In this document: one piece after another, positions 36,601-47,097 of the stretch
Position numbering within the stretch: the stretch's first letter is position 1
How the letters are laid out: each line of letters begins with the position of its first letter
Source: Heterodera schachtii
Lineage: Eukaryota; Nematoda; Chromadorea; Rhabditida; Heteroderidae
Length of the DNA stretch: 64,000 nucleotides
Direction: 5' to 3'
Assembly: GCA_023374025.1 (NCBI GenBank)
Contig: SIJG01000077.1
Coordinates: 75,242 to 139,241, forward strand
The notes under the pieces: model-generated
What the model was told of the DNA's origin: nothing
Seen by the model: the letters and a program-made list of their open reading frames with translations, nothing else
Database searches by the model: none
Translations under genes and position numbers: made by a program

Positions 36601-39600
36601 ATGAAATTTTGCAAAAAAAAAAAATGAAAAATTTTTTTGAAAAACCCTAAAAAAAGTTCGTTTTCGTTAAAATTTTCATATTTTTTTTTAATTTGGATAC
36701 GAATTTTTTCAGTAAAATTTTCTTTTTTTTAAATTTGTATTGTATTTTTTATTTATTTTTTATATTTGAAATTTTTTCGTTAAACATTTTGCCAGCAACT
36801 TCTCTGAGATGTAACAAGCACATTTTGAAAAATATTTGGCTGCCTTTGTAAAAAATTATGAAATTTCTAAAAAAATACAGGCCCAATTGTCTGGAAAATT
36901 GGGCAGGGCTACTGTTTTCTTAAAAATGCCATTGTCGGAAATGCCAATGCCCTTGGCATATATTTCATTAACTCACCCAATTACTAATTAAGCTAATTGT
37001 CTGTAATCATCGGCGGCCCCAAATTTGCATGGAAAACGCGGACACATGGTCACGGTTGCCGTTCTCACGTCGCAACTACACTCTCTTTGTGCTCGGCATA
37101 CAGTATGCCTGCCATTCAATTTGTTTAAAATTTGAATTTGGCGCCATCCACCCAAAAAATTGGCATTTCATTTCATTAGAAAATTCTTTCAGGTACATTT
37201 TGCCGTTGTCAGCATTGGCAATTGCCTACTCACAAATCGGCTCAACCATTCGGAAACGGGTCAAAATGAGCACAACCGTGGACGGGGACCGCAAGCAGTC
37301 CATGGCCAAGCGGAACAGGTGGGCCAAAATAATTAATAACTAATTAGGAAGCCAACATAGCAGTAATTAGTCAGTGATTTAGCCCTTGGTGATACTGTAA
37401 TGACAGTAATAACTCATTGAGTTAACTAACCCTTGTTGGAGTTGTAAATTGATCAAAAAGAGCCGACGACTACGGTAGCCCTTTGGGCTGGCTATACACT
37501 AAATCAACCATACTTACATGTAATTGCCAAAAAACCACATTCATGTAGATTTGCCCCCAAAATTAGAGCCAAAAAATCGATTAAATTTTTATTGATTTTT
37601 TGAAAGAAAAAGTAATTAAGAAAATTGCAAATTGTACATGGAAATATAAAGAGCAGAAAAAATTTAAAATTTTTCCTATCTTTTTCGAAAACAGTCCTTC
37701 AATTTAAGGGGTTGGAATGCTGGAAAATGAATTTGACATTTCCTTTTGGAAATTCTTATAAGAAATTGTGAACGAATGGTGCCAAAACGCAGCAGATCAT
37801 CGGAGAGATTTATTTTTGATTTTTAACACTGAAAATTTCCGCCAAAATTTTCCAAAAAAAAAAAAAAAAAAATTCTTAAAAATTTTCCAGGAAGGCACTT
37901 CTGCTGCTGTCGTGCCTGGTCATTGTGTACGCGGTCGCGTGGGCACCAATGCACGCGTACAATGTGCTGCATGTGCTTGAGGCCATCAACTTCTCACAGT
38001 ACCAGTGAGTCTCTCAATCAATTTTTTGCAGGGATGGCATATTCCTATTCCCAACATTTTTTTCTTTTCTTTAAAACCGGAAATTTTTGGAAAATGTAGT
38101 TGTTAATTTTTAAAATACTAAACCAAAAATTCAAAAAAATGAAAGATGTAATTTCAAAAAAAGTTTACGGTATGTAAATTTGCTTGAAAAAAAACAAATC
38201 CAGTGATTTTATAATTTTTGCAATTTTTTTCGCCACGAGGTCCGGCGGTGCCAAAATGGCGCGAACGCGAAAATTTATTGAAATCTTTGCTTACATTTTG
38301 TTAAACGATTTTTATAAAAAAATGCATTACCGTGTTTGTTGTATCCCCGGGATACGGTATATTTGGATATACCATTTCATCCCCTACCCCTCTACCGTAT
38401 TGTGGCCCCATGATTTTGTATTTTTCCTGTATCTACCGTATTGAGCCCCCCTAATTATTGTATTATACCATTCACACCCCCCCCCCCCTCTGTTTCCGGT
38501 ATCTGTTCTGCCATCTGATCGGCATGACATCCGCCTGTCTGAACCCGTTGCTGTACGCGCTGATCAACGACTCGTTCCGCGCCGCGTTCCTTCAGCTCGT
38601 CCGTCCGCTGTTGTTGCCCTGCACATCGGTGGTGGTTGAACAGCAGCGCTCAACGCTGTTCAACAACAGCAACCATCCGGCCCAGCAGCACACATTCTCA
38701 TCCGCACTGGCCAACAGAAAGGTGCGTTTAGGAATGGCCGGGCAAAGCTGGACGTAATTACGGATTTTGACAATTGAAAATCAATTATGTCCAGGCCCTG
38801 GGCGAGGGGGGAGGGGGACAAGAGGGCGGAAATCCGTCAGTAATATTTTTGGCGGCGTGGTTCAAGACTCTCGAGTATTTTCCCGTTTCTCAAGTCTCTT
38901 AGGGAAAAATTTTTTTTTTTTGTCTCGTGTCTCGGAATCGGGTTTTTTTAAGTGTCGTCCCGAGTCGAGGAGAAAACTTTTCGCTTTTATGGGCCTCGAT
39001 CTTATATGGCACTTCTCGGTTTTCGGCTCTCGAGAACAATTCTCTAGTTAAGGAGAAAATTCTCGATTCGAAATTTTTTTGCTTTTTTGAATCTCGGTCT
39101 CTTGACTATGGAATTCCCGGGTTTCGGTTCTCGTGGGCCAATTCTCTAGTCTCTGCATAAAATCGGAATTGGATATTTGCGGAGTCTCTATTCGAGAAAT
39201 TCCTTACTCGGTGAAAATTTTTGTCTCGTGTCTCAGAGTAAATTAGGATTTTTTGGGTTATCGGTCCCGAGTTGAGGTAATATTTTCGGCTTTTTGGGCG
39301 TAGGTCTCAATTCTCGGGGGGGGGGGGGGGGGGGGTCTTGTCTCGGAGTAAATTCTCGAGTTTGGGAATTTCCCAAGATCTTTTAACAGCATTTCGGCAT
39401 CGTCTCTCATTTATTTATTTTTTCAAATTTTTCAGACGAACACCACCGCCATTGACTCGTCGCATCCGTCCAAAGTGTTGCGCGGCCGCTCCCCGCTGGC
39501 CACCGAGGCGTCCTACACCGCGCTGTGCAGCACCAACAATGGCAACGGAGTCACGACGGCACGGCACGCCACACTCTCAACCACAACGGGGCCGGCAGAC

Positions 39601-39858
39601 GGTGGCACCGGCGCGGAGACGTGCCGATTGCTCGATCCGCGGTGTGGCGGCGTTGCGGACGCGGCCCGGCTGCTGTTGTCACCGTCTCCGTCACCGCCAC
39701 CGCTGATCCGGGTACTGGTTGAGGAGGAGCGGACACGGTTGATGCCGCCTGCGGCGTCGGACGACCGGTGGCGGCGGCGATTAAGCGGCCTTAGCAGGAC
39801 GGATGAGGAAGATGAGGAGGAGGAGGATGAAGACGGAAGGACGACCACTCTTCTATGA
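33614..39858 (+). CDS. neuropeptide receptor, NPY/NPF-like rhodopsin-family GPCR
   Basis: Twelve exons keep phase to give 555 residues: 33614-33787, 34204-34323, 34861-34995, 35572-35625, 35849-35892, 36323-36439, 36501-36528, 36993-37102, 37193-37318, 37891-38004, 38499-38721, 39436-39858. It is a plasma-membrane receptor, presumably for a neuropeptide acting through G proteins. Seen: GTVVN in TM1 (Asn86), NLAVSDLL in TM2 (Asp114), WPFG (134-137) in the first outer loop, Cys141 and Cys236 as the likely disulfide, DRF at 165-167 instead of DRY, Trp191 in TM4, Pro265 in TM5, AWAP (319-322) in TM6 and NPLLY (356-360) in TM7. The tail of nearly 200 residues ends in a Glu/Asp-rich stretch. NLAVSDLL, WPFG and the IQY-LP of TM5 are typical of NPY/NPF-like and nematode NPR receptors; the ligand cannot be read. 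Intron 1 starts with GC. Intron 10 appears to end in CG (38497-38498). Confidence 0.93.
35290..35870. repeat. TGATCA-rich repeat in receptor introns
   Basis: GATC and TGATCA words recur every 15-40 bases across introns 3 and 4 of the receptor gene, on both sides of the 54-base exon 35572-35625, which does not itself contain them. It is the same vocabulary as 2641-4300. Confidence 0.6.
35935..36265. mobile_element. foldback with CCAGGCCT words in receptor intron 5
   Basis: The left side has ACTTGGACCTGGACCAGGCC and GGACCTGGATCCAGGCCTAA. The right side has GAAGCCAGGCCTAG and AGCCTGGATTTTTCCTG. Together they can form an imperfect stem around an AT-rich centre. A short relative with ACCTGGATTTTTC lies at 48070-48245. 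Confidence 0.5.
38850..39400. repeat. CTCGAG-word repeat filling the last receptor intron
   Basis: Degenerate units with TCTCGAG, TCTCGG, GGAGAAAA and TTTTTGGG words occupy most of intron 11 (38722-39435), ending with a run of 18 or so G at about 39318. Same family as 1-440 and 11080-11720. Confidence 0.7.
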
Positions 39859-40431
39859 GTGGTGCCCCGAAGTAGGGCAGGATGACGTAATTACGGATTA
39901 TTACGGAAAGGACGGCACGCCCTTTTTGGGATGCCGTCATGACGGAGGATAATAACTTATGATGATGATGATGATAATGGACGATGGTGATAATGATGAT
40001 GACTAAGAAACACCGCGTTCTTTCCCCCTAATTATCTTGTAATTAATTTTCATTAATTAATTAATTTAACCATTCATTAATGAATAATTAATTAATTATG
40101 CACATTGTCTCCATTTCTTTTTATGATTAATGTCCTAATTTATTGATTTTTATATGCAAAAATTATTAATTTCATATTTCATCGTTTGGCGTCGCATTAA
40201 ATTACCAATTTTCGATGACAAAAAAGCGGATCGCACAAGAAAAACTCTGGTTTTCGAAGCTATTGTATTTGGCTATAATATTTTTTTTAACCTAAAAAAT
40301 TTCTTTGCATTTTTCAGAGTGTTTTTAAGAGTGTTTATTGGAACTTTAAAAAATATCAATGATTTTATAATTATAAGTAGGGTGAGGGTTTTTAAGGGCG
40401 AAATGGTCTAAGGGCGAAAATAAGGACGAAA
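39859..40431. other. downstream region of receptor gene
   Basis: A GAT microsatellite (39957-39980) is followed by AT-rich DNA with TTAATTAATTAA repeats. No gene is seen. Confidence 0.45.
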
Positions 40432-40815
40432 CGGTCTACGTCAGTTGGGCCCCACACGTTTGGGCCCCAGCCAATTTTTTGACAATAACTTTTTTTCTTT
40501 TCCATCCAAATCCAACATAGTTGGTATCATTCGAAAGCTTAACATGTTTAGAAACTTTTTCTAAGCCATTGTTTCGCGATTAGACAATTACCAAAAAAAG
40601 TTATGCATGAAAATTTCAAAAAGTCGAAATTTTTCAAGTTTTTTCTACACAAATTTTTTATAGGCTATTAAATCTTTTCGATTTTTATAAGGTTAATAGA
40701 AGCATATAAAGAGCTTTCGAATGATAACAACAATGTTGGGTTTGGTTAACAAAGAAAAAAGTTATAGCCAAAAAAAAACATGCTGGTGCCCAAACGTGGG
40801 CGCCCAACTGACTTT
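40432..40815. mobile_element. hAT-like foldback element (CAGTTGGGCCCC family)
   Basis: The left end is CGGTCTACGTCAGTTGGG, with GGGCCCCACACGTTTGGGCC; the right arm ends GCCCAACTGAC. Internal phrases TTGGTATCATTCGAAAGC and its mirrored partner are present. It is the same family as 6166-6549 and 15723-16095. The right boundary runs into a CCGGGACC-rich sequence (40830-40925), so no target duplication is readable. Confidence 0.75.
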
Positions 40816-41389
40816 TTGGCTGGGAAAACCGGGAAAAAATCGGGACTAGTCCCGGTCCCGGTCAAAACCGGGACCTTGGTACTCAGTTGTCCGCTTCCAG
40901 GTCCCGGTCCCGTGGCACTCTAATCTAAAGTAAGGATTTTTAAGCTCGAATAAGGGCGTTAAAATGTAAAAATTTTCCGACAAAAAAAGGTGTTTTTCGT
41001 GTATTTCTCGACGAGTTAAAGCCGCAGAAAAAATAAGTAAGAACTTATAAATCCTCACACTAATTATAAGCAATTTTTTCTTAAACCATAAAACATAACT
41101 TTGCTCGAGTTCATCCAATAAACAACATTCATTGAAGCATTCGTAATAATTACCTAATTAAATATTTATTATTTTAAACTTTAACACTTTGTTAAGATTT
41201 TTTTTTTTCTTTATTTTTTTTTTAGTTTGTCCCATTCTATCGACTTTATAAGGTTCAGCTCATTTATCAGCACAGTTTTAAAGCATCAATTTTTGAATTC
41301 TCGGGTATGCTTTCAATTTAAAAATATTTGAATTATTATTTTTTTAAAGTTTACAAATAAAATTATTTAAAAATTCATTGAGCAACATA
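40816..41389. other. CCGGGACC foldback remnant and AT-rich spacer
   Basis: 40830-40925 is a small inverted repeat of GGTCCCGGTC/GACCGGGACC ending GGCACTCTAA, related to 49258-49752. The remainder to the start of the segmental duplication is AT-rich with no gene. Confidence 0.5.
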
Positions 41390-43134
41390 ATGTGTTTGCC
41401 CTCTTTTCTGTGCAATTTGTACAATAATTTTTGTACAGTTCAATCCCATTTTCCCATCGACCCTTAGCCCCGGCATTTGTGGTCGGCATTGGCATATTAA
41501 TCGTTGTCATTCAAATGGGGTTGAGGGCAAATTCCGACGCAAATTCCGTCCGTCGTCTTTGTTCGTTCGGGTGCCGTGCCATGCCGTCGTGGTGACCTTG
41601 CTGCTCCCCATGTGGGTAATTAGTGCCATTATGATGTGCCCCGTCCAACCCATTCATTATCCCTAATTAGTTGAATAATTAGGCCACGCCCCCTCCCATT
41701 TGCATAATTCTCACTTCACATTCGCTCTTATAGTTGGAACACAATGAATATCTTCATTCCTCAGAATCATCCTCAAAAATGATAAAATTTGTAAAAGTTG
41801 TTTCAAATCTCGCGTGAGGACTTTGATGAGGGAAAGGATCACAATCCCGCGCGGGCTCCCACAAACATTAAATGCGGGATTAATCCCGTGGCTCCACTCA
41901 TAGAAGGCACAGATTCACAAACGCGGCACGGACTCCAAAAACCTGCTAAATGCCGGATTTTCCATGTGTAAACGGCAACACGCGTAGACCCGTGTGGCCG
42001 AAAATAGGTGAAAATGTATGAGTGAATCAGAATTTCTTAAAAATTATTATGGTAATTAATGATTTGAAATAATTAAAATGTGAACATATATACAATAACC
42101 CAGTACAGTACATATGATTGTTTTTTAAGGATTTTGTTAAATTTTATCAAATTTTTAGTAAATAATTTTTGAACTTTTCAAAAAAATTAATTGACGAATT
42201 CAAAACGATGTAATAACCGAGTTCAAATTAAATTGAAGCAATTGAAAATAGATTAAATTAATTATAATTAGTTCATTGAATATGTATTAGCGAAATTCAA
42301 AATTTGTTATTTTTCATATATATAATTACATTTAAATTTGCTTAATTTTTGGATTATTTAAAATGTCTGACCATCCCAACGAAGCGCAGCGACACTTGAG
42401 AAAAATGTGAGTTTTTTTTGACAAAAATTTTCTTTTTCAAGAAAAATGAATTTTAAAAAAAAGCTAGAAGCCTCCTTTTTCCTGTTAATTTTGGCAGTGC
42501 AAGAAACGAGCTAATTATGATTATTTGATTATAATGAATTTATACAATTTTCATGGAGAATCTGCAAAAATTAAGGGTTGATACATTTTTTTAAAAATAG
42601 AATTGAGAATTTCTGGTTATATTTATAGCAATTTCATGCTACTTTTGGTGAGTTTTTGGCAAAATTTGGTAATTTTTTTTTTGGAAATTGGAAGAGAGAG
42701 GATTTGGAGGGGTACCAATACGGAAAATTAAAAATTTCATCAAAAATATTATCATTATTATGTTATAAAATTCGTGTTTGGGTGGTTCTTTGGGTGTACG
42801 TTACCCCCCCCCCCCTTGGGTCTGTCCCCGGGTCAGACCCCATAAAAACCGGGCAAATGCCGGATTTTCCATGCAAATTTGTCTATATATGTATAAACAG
42901 TTCCCTATGCGACGACGTCCTGTTCGACACCTTCAAATGCATGTACATCGACGAACTCGGCTTCAGCATGGCGTTGGTCTGCGACCGGTTCGACGTGTTG
43001 GTGGACATTCATCTGAGCCGGCGCAAACGGATGCTTTTCCCATTCAAAATCTGCAGAGGCTCATCAGCACCATCGATGGCGGGAGGAGGCGAAGCGGAAG
43101 CAGAAGAAGGTGAGCAGCAGAAGTGCCATGCCCA

Positions 43135-43862
43135 GGGGCCTTTCAGAATTACGAACGACAGAGACAAACGACAAACGATATATTTGTCGTTAGTATACGC
43201 CGTTTGTCGTTTATCTTCAATCAGAATTAAAAAATTTTGTCGTATGTATCCCGAAATTTGTCGTTTGTCGTCTGAAATTAGGCGTTTGTCGTTTGTCTCG
43301 AAAATTCTGATTTGGTTTTTACGACAAACGCCAAATTTCAGACGCGACAAACGCCAAATATTTGGGCGGCGCTCAACACCGCCCCTCAAATTTGTCGTCT
43401 GAGAAGTGTCCCAAAAAGCCACAACAAATTTTTCACCCAAAAAATTCGATTTCATGTAAAATTATGTTTTTTTGGGGTAAATGAGTTCGCTGATCATGAA
43501 TCCGATCTCAGATTTCCATTATCTATGATTTTGTCTATGATTTTTCATCAAATTTTCCAGGTCTATCGAATTCATGTTTAGGATTGAATTAGAACAAAAT
43601 AAATGTTATATTCGGAATCTACGCCTCAAAAAACCCATAGAAAGACTCATTTACGATTTTTCATATTTTTTGCATTTTCTAAAATTTCGGTTAACTTGTA
43701 AGCAATTTACGACAAACGACAAATATAGGTACTGTAAAATTTGATAATTCTGATTGGGCGACAATTCGGACGACAGAGACAAACGCCCAAACGATAAATT
43801 TGGACGACAAACGATATATTTTTTTGTCGGTCGATTTGTCGTTCGTAATTCTGAAAGGCCCC
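43135..43862. mobile_element. 728-bp terminal-inverted-repeat element with ACGACAAACG repeats
   Basis: Ends GGGGCCTTTCAGAATTACGA and its complement; at least 26 bases match. Subterminal regions are packed with ACGACAAACG and its complement. In unit 2 the same intron reads CATGCCCAGGGGGCCGATGG with no insertion (around 51578-51597), giving a direct empty site. Because target and termini are both G/C palindromic, the duplicated target can be read as 1, 3 (CAG), 5 (CCAGG) or 7 bases, so the superfamily is left open. No protein is encoded. Confidence 0.88.
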
Positions 43863-43910
43863 AGGGGGCCGATGGGGGGGGGGGGTGAACAAAAGCCGGA
43901 ATAGACACGA

Positions 43911-44010
43911 GGCTCCCGGACAATCCGTAAGTGGACATTGTATCCGTCAATGAACGACCATACAATTCTTGGCGGATTGTCCACTGACCGATTGTCCGGA
44001 CACAGGACAT
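43911..44010. mobile_element. short GGACAATCCGT foldback, intron 2 of copy 1
   Basis: Left CTCCCGGACAATCCGTAAGT, right GGATTGTCCACTGACCGATT followed by GTCCGGA. A longer version lies at the equivalent place in copy 2 (51629-51905), so it was present before the duplication. Confidence 0.7.
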
Positions 44011-44294
44011 AGAATAAATAGAACCATGTATAGGATTGGTTCACTACAAAAACAATCAAACAAAATTGGTTTTTTTTTTCCGGCTGTGCCATGGTGGCAC
44101 AAATTGCCAACTACAAACGGCGCACTGTTTTGCGCCAATTTCCGTGGTTTGTGAGCAACAGCAATAGAAACGGCGACCAGATTTGTTATGAGGAGACAAT
44201 GCGAACATTGCCCATTCCGCAGGAGCCGCTGCCCGACCACGTGGTCGGCTTCAAGCACATTTGCATTCAGTGAGTTTGGCACATGCCGTGCCGG

Positions 44295-44971
44295 CAAGGG
44301 CGTAGGCAGGGGGGGGGGGGCTGAGGGGGCTAAAGCCCCCCCCCCCCCGAAACCCAAGAAAGTAAAAAATTTTCAATATTTTTTTTGAAATTTTAAAGAA
44401 TTTTCTTAATAAAATTGCACTAAAACTCTCAAAAAATTTCCCGGCGGCGCCTATCGGCACCGCCGGACCCCCATTTTAACATATTTTTGAAAATGGAGGC
44501 CAAAATGGCAAAAAATTGTAATTTTTTGGCGAAAAATGGCGAAAAATTTTGTAAAATACACCCCCTAATTCGGGATTTCAAAAAACGAAAAACACACCCC
44601 TAAAAATCGACTAAAAACGGAAAAAATCAACCAAAAGAATTTTGGCTCGGCGCGGACTTCAAAGCTCAAAAAAATCCATGTCACTTTCTGCTGTTGTTTG
44701 GGCACTCCAATAAAAAGATGTGAAAATGAATTCTTCGTGGTTTTCGGGGACGTTTTAATCGCGGATCTGACATACTTAAACCAATTCGAGTCCACTAATT
44801 TTTGAGAATTTTCCAAAAATATGATAAAATGGGGGTCCGGTTGGGGGAAATTTTTTGTGGAATTTAATGCATTTTGTTAAGGAAATTGCTGCTTAAAATT
44901 TTCAAAATTTGGAGCTTTAGCCCCCTGATTTATCAGCCCCCCCCCCACCCCGCCCCCCTTCTACGGTCTTG
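44295..44971. mobile_element. G-run/C-run foldback in intron 3 of copy 1
   Basis: Ends CAAGGGCGTAGGCAGGGG and, complemented, CAAGACCGTAGAAGGGG. GGGGGCTAAAGCCCCC lies inside the left end and GAGCTTTAGCCCCC inside the right. One GGCGGCGCCTATCGGCACCG motif sits at about 44443. The element is absent from the same intron of copy 2. No target duplication is evident. Confidence 0.7.
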
Positions 44972-45624
44972 ATATACTGTATTCACTTTCTCTCTGATCA
45001 GTGATCACTCACTAACTCATTCTCATTAGATACGTCGACCAATCAGGTGATCGACTTTCTGAAGCGCATTGGGCACCTGCTCGAAACATCGACGATTGGC
45101 GTGTATTTGCTAATGGACAACAATGACAGCAGAGGATGGCAAATGACCCAACAAATTTGGCCACTGATTCGCAACAACATTCGCATTCTTTACTTTGGAG
45201 ACTGTGAACGCCTCAACGGCGGCTACGGCTTGCGCACGCTGGACGAACTGCGCAGAAACGTGTCGCCGACCGTGTTGCGGGAGTGCCAACATTTGCAGCG
45301 AATCATTTGCCGGAAAATTGAGGACCAAAATTTGTTGGAGGTGGACGACGCGGCAAATGCCACGTCGGGCCAAGCACTGCTCAAATGGCTCGACACTCCG
45401 TTGGCGAATGGGTGCCCAAAAGAGTTGGATCACAGAGCACACACTGTACGCGATTTATATAGCGCGGAAGACATTTTTGTACCTAACATTGGCATACGAA
45501 GACAAATTGAGGCCTTGAAAGTGGTGCGTCGGACTTTCATTAATTTTGGTTTCTATTAAAAAATGCTTAAATAATTTGAGTTTTATCAAATAAATTTGGA
45601 TAAGATTATAAATAAACTGATAAA

Positions 45625-46287
45625 TAGGGCTCGGAAAAATATGGATATAAAATCGCAAAATATGGCCATAAAATATGGACGAAAAATCGCGAAATATGGA
45701 CATAAAATGGCAAAAATATGGACATAAATTTTTCAAAATTGAGGGTATATTTTCTCAAAATTTCTTCAAATTTGTTAAATATAAAGTAAAACATTCAAAA
45801 ATGGCTAAAAGTATTAAAAATCATTTTAAAAGAAAAAAATATGATAAAGCTAAAAATTTACTCATTTTTTGCGAAAAATTAACCCAAAAAGCGAAATTTT
45901 GCTTTTTTTTTGCTTATTTTTGACACAAATTTAACAATTTTTAAGAAAAATTAAATTTATTCAATATTCCCTGAAAAAATTTTGTGAAAAACTAATTTTT
46001 TGAAAAATTTCCGTTTTTTGAGGGCAAAAAAGGCAATTTATCTGTTTGGGGCCGTTCTATTAGAGGTTTTTTTGAAAAATGCCAAAATATGGGCATAAAA
46101 TATGGATGTAAATGCCAAAATATGGAAATATGGACATAAATCGCGAAATATGGAAAAATATGGAAAATATGGATATAGAAATCCATCCTTGAAGCTTCAA
46201 ACCAAGCTAAAAACATGTTTTTCGTGCGTTTCAGGCCTCCCACAGTCCAGGAAAAAAATATGGATTTCCATATAATTCCGAGCCCTA
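45625..46287. mobile_element. hAT-like element, TAGGGCTCGG ends, perfect 8-bp duplication
   Basis: Starts TAGGGCTCGGAAAAATATGG and ends CCATATAATTCCGAGCCCTA. Exact CTGATAAA repeats flank it (45617-45624 and 46288-46295). The interior is a degenerate ATATGGACATAAAA repeat on one arm and its complement near the right end, plus the GCACGAAAAACATG core (complemented, near 46210). It lies in intron 4 of copy 1 and is absent at that place in copy 2. Confidence 0.92.
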
Positions 46288-46647
46288 CTGATAAAACAAG
46301 CTAACAATAAGTAATAAAAAAACAGTTTTTTCAAATTTACATATTTACTCTTTTTATCCCCCATATCCATTAATCTCCCAGTCTCCAATTATTCCCCAGT
46401 GGGATAAATGGGATTTTCATTTTTTTCTAAAAAATAATTTATTTAAAATTTTAATAAAACTAACAATGCCTTAAAAATTGAAAAAATATACTAAAATAAA
46501 ATTACATTTTTTTATATTTAATGAATGATGATTATATGTACAACAAAAGACAACCCATAATTTTGCTCAAATGCAACCAATTTTAATTTTTAATATCTTT
46601 AGATAGCCCTAAGATTTCTCTGTTGCCTTTGTACGGGTTGTCATGAC

Positions 46648-47043
46648 GGTGATGGGACGTTAGTCAAAAACCATCAAATGAAAATATTTTTTGATATAAC
46701 TTTGCTCCAATTCTTGATATCATCAGATAGGCCTAAGTGTTTTCTATTAGCCTACAAAATTTCAAAAAAGTTCATTAAGATTTAAAAAAGTTATGACCAA
46801 AAATGTTGAAAAAAACTTGGTTTTTTGACCTTCTCAGGGCATAACTTTTTTTAAACATAAAGAATTTTTTAGAAATTTTGCAGAATAATAGAAAACACTT
46901 AGGGCTATGAAAAATATCAAGATTATAAAATTTGATCCATTTTAAACGAAATTATGAATAATTTTCTGTCAAAATTTTCCATTTGATAGTTTTTTGACTA
47001 ACGCCCATTTTGATGGTTTTTGACTAACGTCCGTCCCATCACC
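46648..47043. mobile_element. hAT-like foldback, GGTGATGGGACG ends, perfect 8-bp duplication
   Basis: A 396-base element with ends GGTGATGGGACGTTAGTCAA and its complement, related to 4367-4766. Flanks GTCATGAC are identical (46640-46647 and 47044-47051). The right end carries a second partial copy of the terminal GATGGTTTTTGACTAACG phrase. Confidence 0.9.
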
Positions 47044-47051
47044 GTCATGAC

Positions 47052-47097
47052 TAGGGCTGGTAATTATATGGAAATCCATATTTTTTTACCAGCCCTA
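47052..47097. mobile_element. 46-base TAGGGCTGG miniature hairpin
   Basis: Starts TAGGGCTGGTAA and ends TTACCAGCCCTA with only about 20 bases between. Flanks GTCATGAC and GTCATGCA match in six of eight positions. It begins at the very base after the target duplication of the preceding element. Confidence 0.75.

Noticed and set aside
39475..39858. antisense frame 39848-39513 across the receptor tail
   Set aside because: Mirror of the GC-rich last exon. The plus-strand frame joins in phase to TM7 and is the real one.
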